DNA of 64,000 nucleotides from Shewanella aquimarina (GTDB lineage Bacteria > Pseudomonadota > Gammaproteobacteria > Enterobacterales > Shewanellaceae), in assembly GCF_023349185.1 (NCBI RefSeq), contig NZ_JAKIKY010000015.1, forward strand, positions 62,001 through 126,000. Reading direction: 5' to 3'. Below are positions 16,723 to 24,403 of the stretch, piece after piece. Every line of letters starts with the position of its first letter. Positions within the stretch are counted from its first letter, which is position 1. Below the pieces are notes generated by a model. It did not search any database and was not told where the DNA came from. It worked only from the letters and a program-made list of their open reading frames with translations. The position numbers were made by a program, and so were the translations under genes.

Positions 16723-17280
16723 CTAAACTTTATCCCGATTGGGATTCAACTTGGCAGTCAAAATATGATCCTGCCACTCTCCTGCAATCTTGAGATATGA
16801 CTTGGCATAGCCTTCACGCTCAAATCCCAACCTCTCAAGCAAGCGGGCGCTGCTTACATTGTGCGGCATGTAGTTGGCCATCACGCGGTTCAGCCCCACC
16901 TCGTCAAACATCCAGTCGAGTAACGCCCGCAGCGCCTCGGTCATATAACCCTGGCCCTGATAACGCTCGGCTACCGAGTAACCAAGATTAGCCGCCTTGA
17001 AAATCCCCATCACCAGGTTGGTGATATTGCACAGCCCTATGATCTCTGTCTGCTCTCGGTTCAGGATGGCGAATCTGAAGGCGAGTCCCGTCTTATACAG
17101 GCGGGTATTCTCGGCCACGACAGATTGGGCATGGGCAAGCGTGAAGAAATCGTCGCGGCGTTCGGGCTCCCAGGGGGCCAGATGTTCACGGTTTTCAAGA
17201 TAGTATCGCAGCAGCATCTGAGCTTCGTGACCTTCCAAGAGGCGGATGCGGGTGCGCTCGGTAGTCAATTCAGTCGTCAT
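16723..17280 (-). CDS. GNAT N-acetyltransferase, RimJ/RimL type
   Basis: 185 residues. N-terminus MTTELTTERTRIRLLEGHEA then REHLAPWEPERRDDFF, which is characteristic of RimJ-like ribosomal-protein alanine N-acetyltransferases. The acetyl-CoA loop is seen as VAERYQGQGYMTEALRALLDW (R/Q-x-x-G-x-G/A) and the C-terminal motif as HNVSSARLLERLGFEREGYAK. Probably cytoplasmic and acetylates a protein N-terminus or a small amine. Whether it is true RimJ cannot be decided. It lies between copies B and C of the palindromic repeat, and its composition resembles core genes rather than the cassettes. Confidence 0.8.
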   Translation of the reverse strand: MTTELTTERTRIRLLEGHEAQMLLRYYLENREHLAPWEPERRDDFFTLAHAQSVVAENTRLYKTGLAFRFAILNREQTEIIGLCNITNLVMGIFKAANLGYSVAERYQGQGYMTEALRALLDWMFDEVGLNRVMANYMPHNVSSARLLERLGFEREGYAKSYLKIAGEWQDHILTAKLNPNRDKV

Positions 17281-17322
17281 GGGAGGTCTTGCTCAAAGGG
17301 GGAACATTAAAGCCTAGTGTGA

Positions 17323-17649
17323 TTAGGCGATGCTCGCCTGCATCTTTAGCCAGAAGCTTTCCTGGCAGGCGTTATGAAAGGTCTTTCTACAGGGGGTGAT
17401 AGCATGCTGCGCGCTATCGATCACCTCATAGCTTATCCAGCATTCTTCGCACAGCTGCTCGCTCGGCGCATTGTCACGCTCGACCCGGTGGCGTATCACC
17501 ACGTCGTTATCGAAGCGATAGCTCGTTTCTTCCTCATCAACCTTCACACCATCATCGCAATAACAATTTGTTTTAGTGAGCTTATCTATGATGGCCACAT
17601 CACTCGCTTGATGATGGATAGCCTTAATGTAGGTAAACAGCGTATTCAT
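17323..17649 (-). CDS. small Cys-rich hypothetical protein
   Basis: 108 residues from ATG 17649 (AAGGAC upstream); a longer reading would add 42 residues of low-quality sequence. It begins MNTLFTYIKAIHHQA and has Cys in CYCDD, LCEECW, PCRKTFHNAC, so metal or zinc binding is possible (two Cys pairs plus His). No family is recognised. The same strand and spacing (42 bases) to the acetyltransferase gene suggest a two-gene unit. Confidence 0.55.
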   Translation of the reverse strand: MNTLFTYIKAIHHQASDVAIIDKLTKTNCYCDDGVKVDEEETSYRFDNDVVIRHRVERDNAPSEQLCEECWISYEVIDSAQHAITPCRKTFHNACQESFWLKMQASIA

Positions 17650-17841
17650 TATGTCCTTATGCGAAACGAGGGACGCAATCCTTGGCAAGAAGAGATAAGG
17701 ATTATCACCTAACTCCATTCTGAAAGCCCACCAGCTTACTCCTCTACCCCCCCTTTGCAAGCACAACACCCACAAACCTGCACACCGCTTCCCCTCTACC
17801 GAAACCAGTAAAACTTAATCCGCAACGGCAACAAAACCGCT

Positions 17842-18113
17842 AAATCGAAGAGACGATGGATACCTAGTGTAAGCACACTTTTGGCCCTCGGCGGCATGGC
17901 CAAAAATGTTCCATACATTTTTTGGCATTCCCAACATCCATGTAGGTCAGTACCGCCGTGAAGCGTATACGGACCCACTCCAACAACGTCCCTGTTTAAC
18001 TGCCAGTTCGGCATCCATGCCTCTCGTTCGTAAACTCGAAGCTTTGCTTCACTCACCGTGCCAAAAGAGTGCTTGCACATCCCTCGCCGGGCAGGCGCTA
18101 GATATCAGAGAAG
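17842..18113 (+). repeat. palindromic repeat element, copy C, with nested insertion
   Basis: Arms GTGTAAGCACACTTTTGGC (17867-17885) and GCCAAAAGAGTGCTTGCAC (18060-18078) match copies A and B, but 174 bp separate them instead of 52. The extra DNA includes a hairpin CCAAAAATGT tccat ACATTTTTTGG (17899-17925) inserted into the central palindrome, and a second block up to a GAAGC ttt GCTTC hairpin (18039-18051). The inserted hairpin shares the AATGTTCCA-ACAT core of the 72-bp array at 8449. Confidence 0.8.
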
Positions 18114-18188
18114 GTTAGACCTTCAAAACCCTATCAAATACCAACTCGGCCAGGCATCAAAACAAAATGCCCAGCCTTCATTGCAAGG

Positions 18189-18803
18189 CTACTCATGCCC
18201 CCAAGGAGTCGGCGGCAAGGCAACCGGCTTGGTCAAATCAAACGTCACCTTAAAGTCGCGATTCTCTCGGGTGAGGCGGTAGATAAACTGGCTGTCTGTG
18301 ATCCCCATGTGCCACACATTGGTGACCGACTGGGTCAGGCCATTCTGTTTGAAGTTGTCGATAGAGAAAGCATCGACGGGGAAGGATTGCAGCTCGGCGC
18401 TGCCGCCATCTTGGGTGTCGCCGCCATACATGGTGACCTTGTCTTCGCTGCCATCTTGATGTCTGTGGTCATGTTTGAGACGCAGTCCTGTGTCTGTCTT
18501 GGTGATCACCCAGGTGCGAGAGTGATCCTCACCCACATGAAACGGCACCTTGAGCTCGCTGTCGCTACACTCGCGCACATGCATCACCAGCTTCTTACCA
18601 CTGAAAGCCGAGTCGGCGCTGTTGCCCGCGGTCACCTTGCCCTCGAAGGCCTGGCCGCAATGGGCGGCAATCGCATCGAAAAATTGACTCTGCTTGGTCG
18701 TGGTCGCCATTGTAGGGGCGGCTAACAATAGGGAAAAACTAGCGCCAAGAGATAGTGATAAGGATAGTGATAGGGAATGAGTCATCTTGTTTTTATGCTC
18801 CAT
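18189..18803 (-). CDS. secreted hypothetical protein
   Basis: 204 residues from ATG 18803 (GAAGG nine bases upstream). The signal peptide is unusual: five Ser-Leu pairs (SLSLSLSLSL) coded by degenerate 6-bp repeats, then GASFSLLLAAPTMA. The mature protein is soluble and beta-rich with one Cys pair (AAHCGQAF, HVRECSDSE), a His-rich stretch LKHDHRHQDGSEDKVTMYGG and C-terminal FDLTKPVALPPTPWGHE. No family is recognised; periplasmic location is inferred. The terminator at 18851-18884 separates it from ttrA. Confidence 0.65.
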   Translation of the reverse strand: MEHKNKMTHSLSLSLSLSLGASFSLLLAAPTMATTTKQSQFFDAIAAHCGQAFEGKVTAGNSADSAFSGKKLVMHVRECSDSELKVPFHVGEDHSRTWVITKTDTGLRLKHDHRHQDGSEDKVTMYGGDTQDGGSAELQSFPVDAFSIDNFKQNGLTQSVTNVWHMGITDSQFIYRLTRENRDFKVTFDLTKPVALPPTPWGHE

Positions 18804-18850
18804 CAAATTGAACCTTCACACTAGCACGAAGAGATAAATTGAAGCTGAAT

Positions 18851-18884
18851 AAAAAAAGCCCCCGAAGCCGAGGCGACGGGGGAA
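18851..18884 (-). terminator. ttrBA terminator
   Basis: Stem CCCCCG...CGGGGG with an inner GC-rich loop and T7 on the minus strand, about 70 bases past the ttrA-like stop. Confidence 0.85.
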
Positions 18885-18956
18885 AGGTTTACAGGATAAC
18901 TATGTTTAGAAAAACTATGGTTAAAACTATGCTTGGTTAATGATTCGATTCAAGGA

Positions 18957-21900
18957 TTAGGCTTTCTCCACCCGCACCGGAATACCGTGACGACAGTTGG
19001 CTCCGGTCCAGTAATCGTTGAGCATACTGGCGGCGCCGTTACGGGTCGGGTCCGCCGGGATCATCTGGTTGATCGCCACCCCGCCGGCGCGGCTGGCAAT
19101 ACCGGGTAACCGCTTGCCATTGATGATGCGATCGTCACCACCGAAGCCCTCGCTATGACCAAAGCCATGGGAGACACACACGGCGCCTTTGGCGACCCCG
19201 ATATCTGTCTGCAAAGTGCCGACACAGGGCTTACCGTTAGCGGTCATTAGGCGCACCTGGTCACCATCACTCAGCCCCTGGGTCTTGGCCGTATCGCTAT
19301 GCATGTAGACGAAGTTGGTCGGGCTGATCTCGCCGATGCGTTTAAAGGCCACCGCGTAGTTAGAGCGTACCGTCGCCTTATAGCTGGAGAACAGCAGCGG
19401 ATACTCGCTTTGGGGCCAATGGCTCTCCCAGGTATCGCCGTTCCAGAACTTATGTTCTTGCAGGGTCGGCGTGCCCGGATAAAACTCACCCGAGTAGGCA
19501 TGACGCAGCTGCGCCACCTCCTGATGATAGATCTGCAGACACTTGGCCCCCGCGCCCTTGATGAAGTCGCCCTCGTAGCGATCGTCATCTTGGTAGTAGC
19601 CGCCGCGTGACAGCAAGGCCTCGACCTTGGCGGCCTCGTCGGCGGTAAGTCTTGGCTTGAGTGGCTTCATGGCGTAATCCAACCCGGCCCAGAGACGATC
19701 TTCCTCGGTCACCTTAGGCAGCTGCTCACACTGCGCCGCCACGTTGGCCAGGTATCTGGCGTGCCAATCTTCGAAGGTTAACAGGTCCACCTTACGGCCA
19801 TCACTGGTCGCCAGGGCACCCTTACCGAAGCCAGGCAAGTCGAGTTTGAGGGCGATATCGATCAGCAACTGCTCCATGCAGATATGCTCACCCGCCTCAT
19901 TCTTCTCGGTTCTCGGGGTCACCACAGGCGATGCCGCCACCACGCCCAGTTTATGGGCGCCCCACATGCGATCCGCCGCATACTCTTCGAGCATAGAACG
20001 GTCCGGGATCAGGTAGTCGGCGTAGCGGTTGGTCTCGTTCATGTGACAGTCAATCCCCACCACCAGCGGCAGTCGCTTAGGATCGGCGATGCTGGCCACC
20101 ACCTCCTGACTGATAGACGCCGCACTGTAGAGGAAGTTGTTGCGCCAGTTGAACAGCACCTTGGCGCTATAGGGGTCGCCGTTGGCATGGCTGGTCCACT
20201 GTTCGGCCGCATTCATGGCGGGCAGCACCTCATGCCATGGGGTGCTGGCGGGATAAGGGTTCTTGCCCTGCTCCACCTTGAGACGATATTCGGTCGAGGC
20301 CTCGTAGGCGCCATCGCGACAGGCGTTGACGATACCGTCCAGCGACACGCCACCTTCGATGTTGGCCAGATCATACAAGCCTTCCATGCCGCCGATAGGG
20401 CCATTGCCATAGATGGCGCCACCCTTGGCATCGTGGGAACCCGCCAGGGTATTAAGTGTCGCCCAGATCCAGCCCATCACGAAACCGTCAGATGAGTTGG
20501 TGCCGCCGTTGCCTGCCACACAGGCCTTGCGGCCATAGTGCGCCAGATCTTTCGCCACCTGACGCATCTCTTTGATCGCAATGCCGCTGCGCTTGGCGTA
20601 CTCCTCCATGCTGGTGCGCTGAGCCTCGGCCCGCAGCAGATAGAGAGACGACATCAGGGTCACCTTACGGCCACGGCTGTCGGTGAGGCGTTTACTGACA
20701 AACAGCTCGGCCTTATCGCCTGACTCCGCCGACGCTAAGGTCTGAGTGCCCGCCTTGATGATCAGCGCCTCGTCGCCACCTAAACCGAAATCTTTTGCCT
20801 TGGCAAACTTGCGATACTCTGGGTGCTTAGGATCCATCACCACCAGGTGACCTGCGTTGGTGTAGTTAAGCTCACCCGCGGCCTCGGCCGCCTTCTGGCT
20901 CGGATTTTCCAGGTGCGCCTTGTTAAACCACTGCTCCTCGAGCATGGTGCGGATCACCCCAAAGGAGAATGCCGCATCCTGACCGGGTTTGACCGGTAGC
21001 CAGGTGGCATTGGTATCGGCGGCGACCGTGGTACGCAGCAGGGGGTCGACACACACATATTTAAAGCCGCGATCCACACGGCTGTTGGCAAGACCTCGAC
21101 CGACGCGGTTCAGGCTGACACCCGAGGAGCCTGGGCTGGTGCCCATAAACAGGCCATACTCGACGTTTTCCCAGTCGACATCGTTGAGCCATTCTTCGAA
21201 TCCGGCCGCCATCCCCAGGCTATAACCCGTTGCCTGGGCGGCGCCGCAGTAGGCGTGTTTAGTCCCCAGGTTAACCGTGCCCCATGACTGCATCATGAAG
21301 CGAGAATAGAAGCTTCCGCGCAAATAGTCTTCCGCGCAGAAGGTGGCAAACAGCTGATTCGCTTTACTGCCAAATTCACTGTGGCCCGGCTTCACCTCTT
21401 GATCCAGCTGGCGAATGGCGCGCAGGCCATCCACATGACCTTCGCCAAAGAGATCGCCCCCCTCGATGATCTCGGCAAGTGCCTGTTCATAGCTGATGGT
21501 GACCCACTCGCCACTGCCGCGCTTGCCCGCGCGTTTCAGCACCCGGGTCACCCGGCGCTCATCGTCCACCGAATCGACACAGCTTGCTCCCTTGGCACAG
21601 GTGGTGGCGCGATTATTCAGCCCAGCCTCACCCGCCAGGGCGATAAAGCTCTGCTTCACCTCTGTGCTCAGCGGCAGCGGCGAGCCAGAGTTGTTCTCAC
21701 AATAGGGGTTGCCTCCCACCTTCAAGACTCTGTCCGTCTTCTCATCCACACGCACCCTGAGGCCGCAGATGTTGTAACAGCTAAAGCAGCGGGAATAGGC
21801 GGTGCGCACCCCTGCGGTTTTTTGCCATTTACCCTCGCTATCGAAGCCACCCTCGGCCGCCACGGGATGACCAAAGCGTGAAATGTCCTGGGTCTTCTTA

Positions 21901-21995
21901 GGCTCAGACTCGGCATCGACTCGACTGCATGCGGCACCTGTGATGGTCGCGGCAGATACCAGACCGGCTTGAGTTAAAAACTTACGTCTATCCAT
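18957..21995 (-). CDS. ttrA: TtrA-like molybdopterin oxidoreductase, tetrathionate reductase family
   Basis: 1012 residues, the usual TtrA size. Tat signal with RRKFLTQAG at the N-terminus, so it is exported folded to the periplasm. The N-terminal [4Fe-4S] ligands are C70-x2-C73-x3-C77 ... C133 (TTCAKG). A Cys at 250 (THK/KHAYCGAA region) is the likely Mo ligand, as in Cys-type sulfur and arsenic reductases. C-terminal pterin-binding part VSHGFGHSEGFGG near residue 950. It probably reduces tetrathionate or a related oxyanion or sulfur compound; substrate is not provable from sequence. It follows ttrB by 9 bases with AGGAG before its ATG. No ttrC or ttrRS is nearby. Confidence 0.8.
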   Translation of the reverse strand: MDRRKFLTQAGLVSAATITGAACSRVDAESEPKKTQDISRFGHPVAAEGGFDSEGKWQKTAGVRTAYSRCFSCYNICGLRVRVDEKTDRVLKVGGNPYCENNSGSPLPLSTEVKQSFIALAGEAGLNNRATTCAKGASCVDSVDDERRVTRVLKRAGKRGSGEWVTISYEQALAEIIEGGDLFGEGHVDGLRAIRQLDQEVKPGHSEFGSKANQLFATFCAEDYLRGSFYSRFMMQSWGTVNLGTKHAYCGAAQATGYSLGMAAGFEEWLNDVDWENVEYGLFMGTSPGSSGVSLNRVGRGLANSRVDRGFKYVCVDPLLRTTVAADTNATWLPVKPGQDAAFSFGVIRTMLEEQWFNKAHLENPSQKAAEAAGELNYTNAGHLVVMDPKHPEYRKFAKAKDFGLGGDEALIIKAGTQTLASAESGDKAELFVSKRLTDSRGRKVTLMSSLYLLRAEAQRTSMEEYAKRSGIAIKEMRQVAKDLAHYGRKACVAGNGGTNSSDGFVMGWIWATLNTLAGSHDAKGGAIYGNGPIGGMEGLYDLANIEGGVSLDGIVNACRDGAYEASTEYRLKVEQGKNPYPASTPWHEVLPAMNAAEQWTSHANGDPYSAKVLFNWRNNFLYSAASISQEVVASIADPKRLPLVVGIDCHMNETNRYADYLIPDRSMLEEYAADRMWGAHKLGVVAASPVVTPRTEKNEAGEHICMEQLLIDIALKLDLPGFGKGALATSDGRKVDLLTFEDWHARYLANVAAQCEQLPKVTEEDRLWAGLDYAMKPLKPRLTADEAAKVEALLSRGGYYQDDDRYEGDFIKGAGAKCLQIYHQEVAQLRHAYSGEFYPGTPTLQEHKFWNGDTWESHWPQSEYPLLFSSYKATVRSNYAVAFKRIGEISPTNFVYMHSDTAKTQGLSDGDQVRLMTANGKPCVGTLQTDIGVAKGAVCVSHGFGHSEGFGGDDRIINGKRLPGIASRAGGVAINQMIPADPTRNGAASMLNDYWTGANCRHGIPVRVEKA

Positions 21996-22004
21996 CTTTG
22001 ACTC

Positions 22005-22700
22005 CTAGCGCTGCCAATCGAGGTAATTGAGATTCAAAATGGCTTGATCATCGGTCGATGTCGGTAAGCCAATGTAGAAGATGTTGGGCGAGGTGCCAGC
22101 CTCGGACAGCATGGCGTAGACCTTGTTGTCCCGCACCAGCTTAGAGACCTGGCTGTCGGGATCGTTAAGATCGCCAAAGGTACGGGCGCCGCCGATACAG
22201 GTCTCGACGCAGGCAGGCAACAGCCCTTGGGTGACGCGGTGAATACAGAAATTACACTTCTCGGGCGGGTTATCCAGGCTCTCGTCTTTACGACGGGCAC
22301 CATAAGGACAAGCATCGACACACAGCTGGCAATGAATGCACTCTTCATGGTCAATCACCACTATGCCATCTTCCTTGCGCTTGTAGGTCGCCTCCACCGG
22401 ACAGACCTGAGTGCAAACAGGATTATCACACTGGTTACATTGATTCGGCACCGCAAGGGTGGCGATGCGCTCGCCTAGACTCAGGCTCGCCTGATTGACG
22501 CGGGTACGGCATCGACCCGCCTCGGTTTGATTTTCAACGGAACATGAAACGGTACAAGAGAGACAGCCGGTACAACGTCTGACGTCAAACACCATGGCAT
22601 AGCGTTTCCCAAGGGTTTTCGCTTGTAGCGTGCTGGCGGGCACCAATGAGAGCAGTGCTCCACCTGCCGCCATTTTTAATATCGAGCGCCGATCTAACAT
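22005..22700 (-). CDS. ttrB: TtrB-like ferredoxin subunit, four [4Fe-4S] clusters
   Basis: 231 residues. Tat signal DRRSILKMAAGGALLSLVP. Sixteen cluster ligands in four groups: CTGCLSCTVSC, CNQCDNPVCTQVCP, CIHCQLCVDACPYGARR and CNFCIHRVTQGLLPACVETC. This is the electron-transfer subunit of DMSO-reductase-family enzymes (TtrB/PhsB/NrfC type), moving electrons to the catalytic subunit encoded immediately downstream. First gene of the ttrBA unit, divergent from the LysR gene. A quinol-oxidising membrane partner (TtrC/NrfD) is not encoded here. Confidence 0.85.
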   Translation of the reverse strand: MLDRRSILKMAAGGALLSLVPASTLQAKTLGKRYAMVFDVRRCTGCLSCTVSCSVENQTEAGRCRTRVNQASLSLGERIATLAVPNQCNQCDNPVCTQVCPVEATYKRKEDGIVVIDHEECIHCQLCVDACPYGARRKDESLDNPPEKCNFCIHRVTQGLLPACVETCIGGARTFGDLNDPDSQVSKLVRDNKVYAMLSEAGTSPNIFYIGLPTSTDDQAILNLNYLDWQR

Positions 22701-23248
22701 AACGAGTTCCTTAACTATGTTTTTCTAAAATAAAAACATGACTTCTGGAAGGTTTCTTATTATTTAAAATACACAGGCAATAATAAAACTTGCAACAGAC
22801 AATAAAGCTATAAATTGAAAACCAAATAGAGATCACGAATAAAATAAAAATATAAATTCGATGAAATTATTTATAGAGCGCGGGTATAATAGTAGCGGTA
22901 AAAAGACGAACATCTCATATTAAAAATAAATTTAAATTTGGTGAAATAAAATCGAAAGTTCACAAATCGAACAGTTATCCCACCTAAACAGATACTTAGT
23001 CGTACCCTAGAGATAGCAAGGCCTAGCCTATAGCCCGCCTACAAGTTGTTCGTTCGTACCAGTTACCCTGAAAGATATATAGAGTCTGCAAATTTTAAAT
23101 ATCGCATTTTGCAAAATGCAGATATTAAAACATGAGAAGTAATGCAAACTTTAAATAATGACCATATAAAAAATGTGACTTTCAACACTGAACGTGTGTA
23201 GATATATATAGATGATAATAACTCAATATATTTACCCAGTTCACAACC
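22701..23248. promoter_or_regulatory. divergent control region of ttrBA and the LysR gene
   Basis: An AT-rich 548-base stretch with no credible gene. It contains a perfect 16-bp palindrome GCATTTTGCAAAATGC (23104-23119) flanked by two near-identical direct repeats TGCAAATTTTAAATA (23088-23102) and TGCAAACTTTAAATA (23143-23157), a symmetrical arrangement that looks like an operator. Which protein binds is unknown; the LysR product encoded alongside is the first candidate. Confidence 0.5.
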
Positions 23249-24214
23249 ATGAATAAGATTGACCAACTTAATTACAATCAATTAAAAGTGTTCATCGCCG
23301 TCTATGAACACGGGCAGAGCCATCAGGCTGCCAATGAACTGGGTATTACGCCTTCAGGTGTAAGCCGCACCCTCAAGATCTTAAGAGACATATTTAAAGA
23401 CTCACTCTTTATTCGTCGTTGTTCCGGTTTTGTCGCGACGGAGAAGACCCACCAGCTGATCCCTATGGCCAGAGAGTTGGTGGCTCACTATCAAAAACTC
23501 GAGATGCAGCACTCGGTATTTACCCCGGAAGAATCGGGCGGCCAATATGTTATTCACGCCTACGATGAGTTTATCTACCCGGTACAACAGGTGATCCGCA
23601 ACGAGATCCTCACCGAGGCGCCCAACATGAAGTTTGATGTCAGGGTGCTGACCCATGACTGCAGCAGCGATCTCGCCAATGGCGATGTCGACTTCGTGGT
23701 GGTCTATGAAGGCTTCAACGGTAAAAACCTCAACGCCGAGATGTTTTCCGCCACCGACAATCTCTACATCCTAGCGCGCAGCGGCCATCCGATCCTTAAG
23801 CAGGAACTCACCCTGGACAACATCACCCAATATGCCTGCCTTGAGATAGACAACTATGACGACCTGAGCTGCCCGCTGCTGGTGAACCTCTGCCGCGAAG
23901 AGGAGCTGTGCATGGAGGTAGACGGCTATACCGACAGCGTGGCCACCGCCATGCGCCTGTTGAGCGAGTCTGACGCCATCACCTTAGTTTGCAACGAATT
24001 TACCCGCCAGTTCGTCGACATGTTACCCGCAGTGCAGTGGGTCAAGCTGCCCGAAGAGCTGGCCAAGCGTTGCCGCATTCGTCGCCGGGAAAACCGCGAG
24101 ATAGGCAATTACCTCTTATATGGCAACGTCAATCAGTCGGCCGCCTTCAACTGGGTGAAGTCTAAGCTCATCTGCGGCCTGGAAAGCGCCTGGCGCAGGG
24201 CGGCGGAACGCTGA
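23249..24214 (+). CDS. LysR-family transcriptional regulator
   Basis: 321 residues. N-terminal winged HTH: LNYNQLKVFIAVYEHGQSHQAANELGITPSGVSRTLKILRD (about 7-47), then a substrate-binding domain with weak family features (YVIHAYDEFIYPVQQ, NGDVDFVVVYEG). It sits between the divergent ttrBA pair and the molybdoenzyme operon in its own direction, so it probably controls one or both. A 190-base gap with a palindrome separates it from the operon downstream. The inducer is unknown. Confidence 0.88.
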   Translation: MNKIDQLNYNQLKVFIAVYEHGQSHQAANELGITPSGVSRTLKILRDIFKDSLFIRRCSGFVATEKTHQLIPMARELVAHYQKLEMQHSVFTPEESGGQYVIHAYDEFIYPVQQVIRNEILTEAPNMKFDVRVLTHDCSSDLANGDVDFVVVYEGFNGKNLNAEMFSATDNLYILARSGHPILKQELTLDNITQYACLEIDNYDDLSCPLLVNLCREEELCMEVDGYTDSVATAMRLLSESDAITLVCNEFTRQFVDMLPAVQWVKLPEELAKRCRIRRRENREIGNYLLYGNVNQSAAFNWVKSKLICGLESAWRRAAER

Positions 24215-24370
24215 CAAAGGTTTTGATGGCGAGACCGACAGGCTACTTGAGGCACCCTTGCATACCCCTTTCGCAGCTGGTCTTGCCATCTTTTTAAATC
24301 GAAAAACGATAACAAAACAGGTATGCAGCGAGTCTTTGACTCACAAACATTTGAGCAATGTCTGTAAAAA

Positions 24371-24384
24371 GCGTCTTAAGACGC
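24371..24384. promoter_or_regulatory. 14-bp palindrome in the leader of the molybdoenzyme operon
   Basis: Perfect palindrome GCGTCTTAAGACGC, 20 bases before the start codon of the catalytic subunit gene and just before its GGGGAA ribosome binding site. It could be an operator or an mRNA hairpin near the translation start. Confidence 0.4.
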
Positions 24385-24403
24385 ATCAAGATGGGGAACA
24401 CTT

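Noticed and set aside
14254..18188. Prophage or insertion-sequence island
   Set aside because: No transposase, integrase or phage structural gene is visible in any frame; the evidence points to integron cassettes and short palindromic repeats instead.
17796..18282. Short open frames across copy C of the palindromic element
   Set aside because: They run through inverted repeats with no start signal and no protein-like composition.
23063..23281. Minus-strand 72-codon frame between ttrB and the LysR gene
   Set aside because: AT-rich, no ribosome binding site, overlaps the LysR start and the palindrome block.
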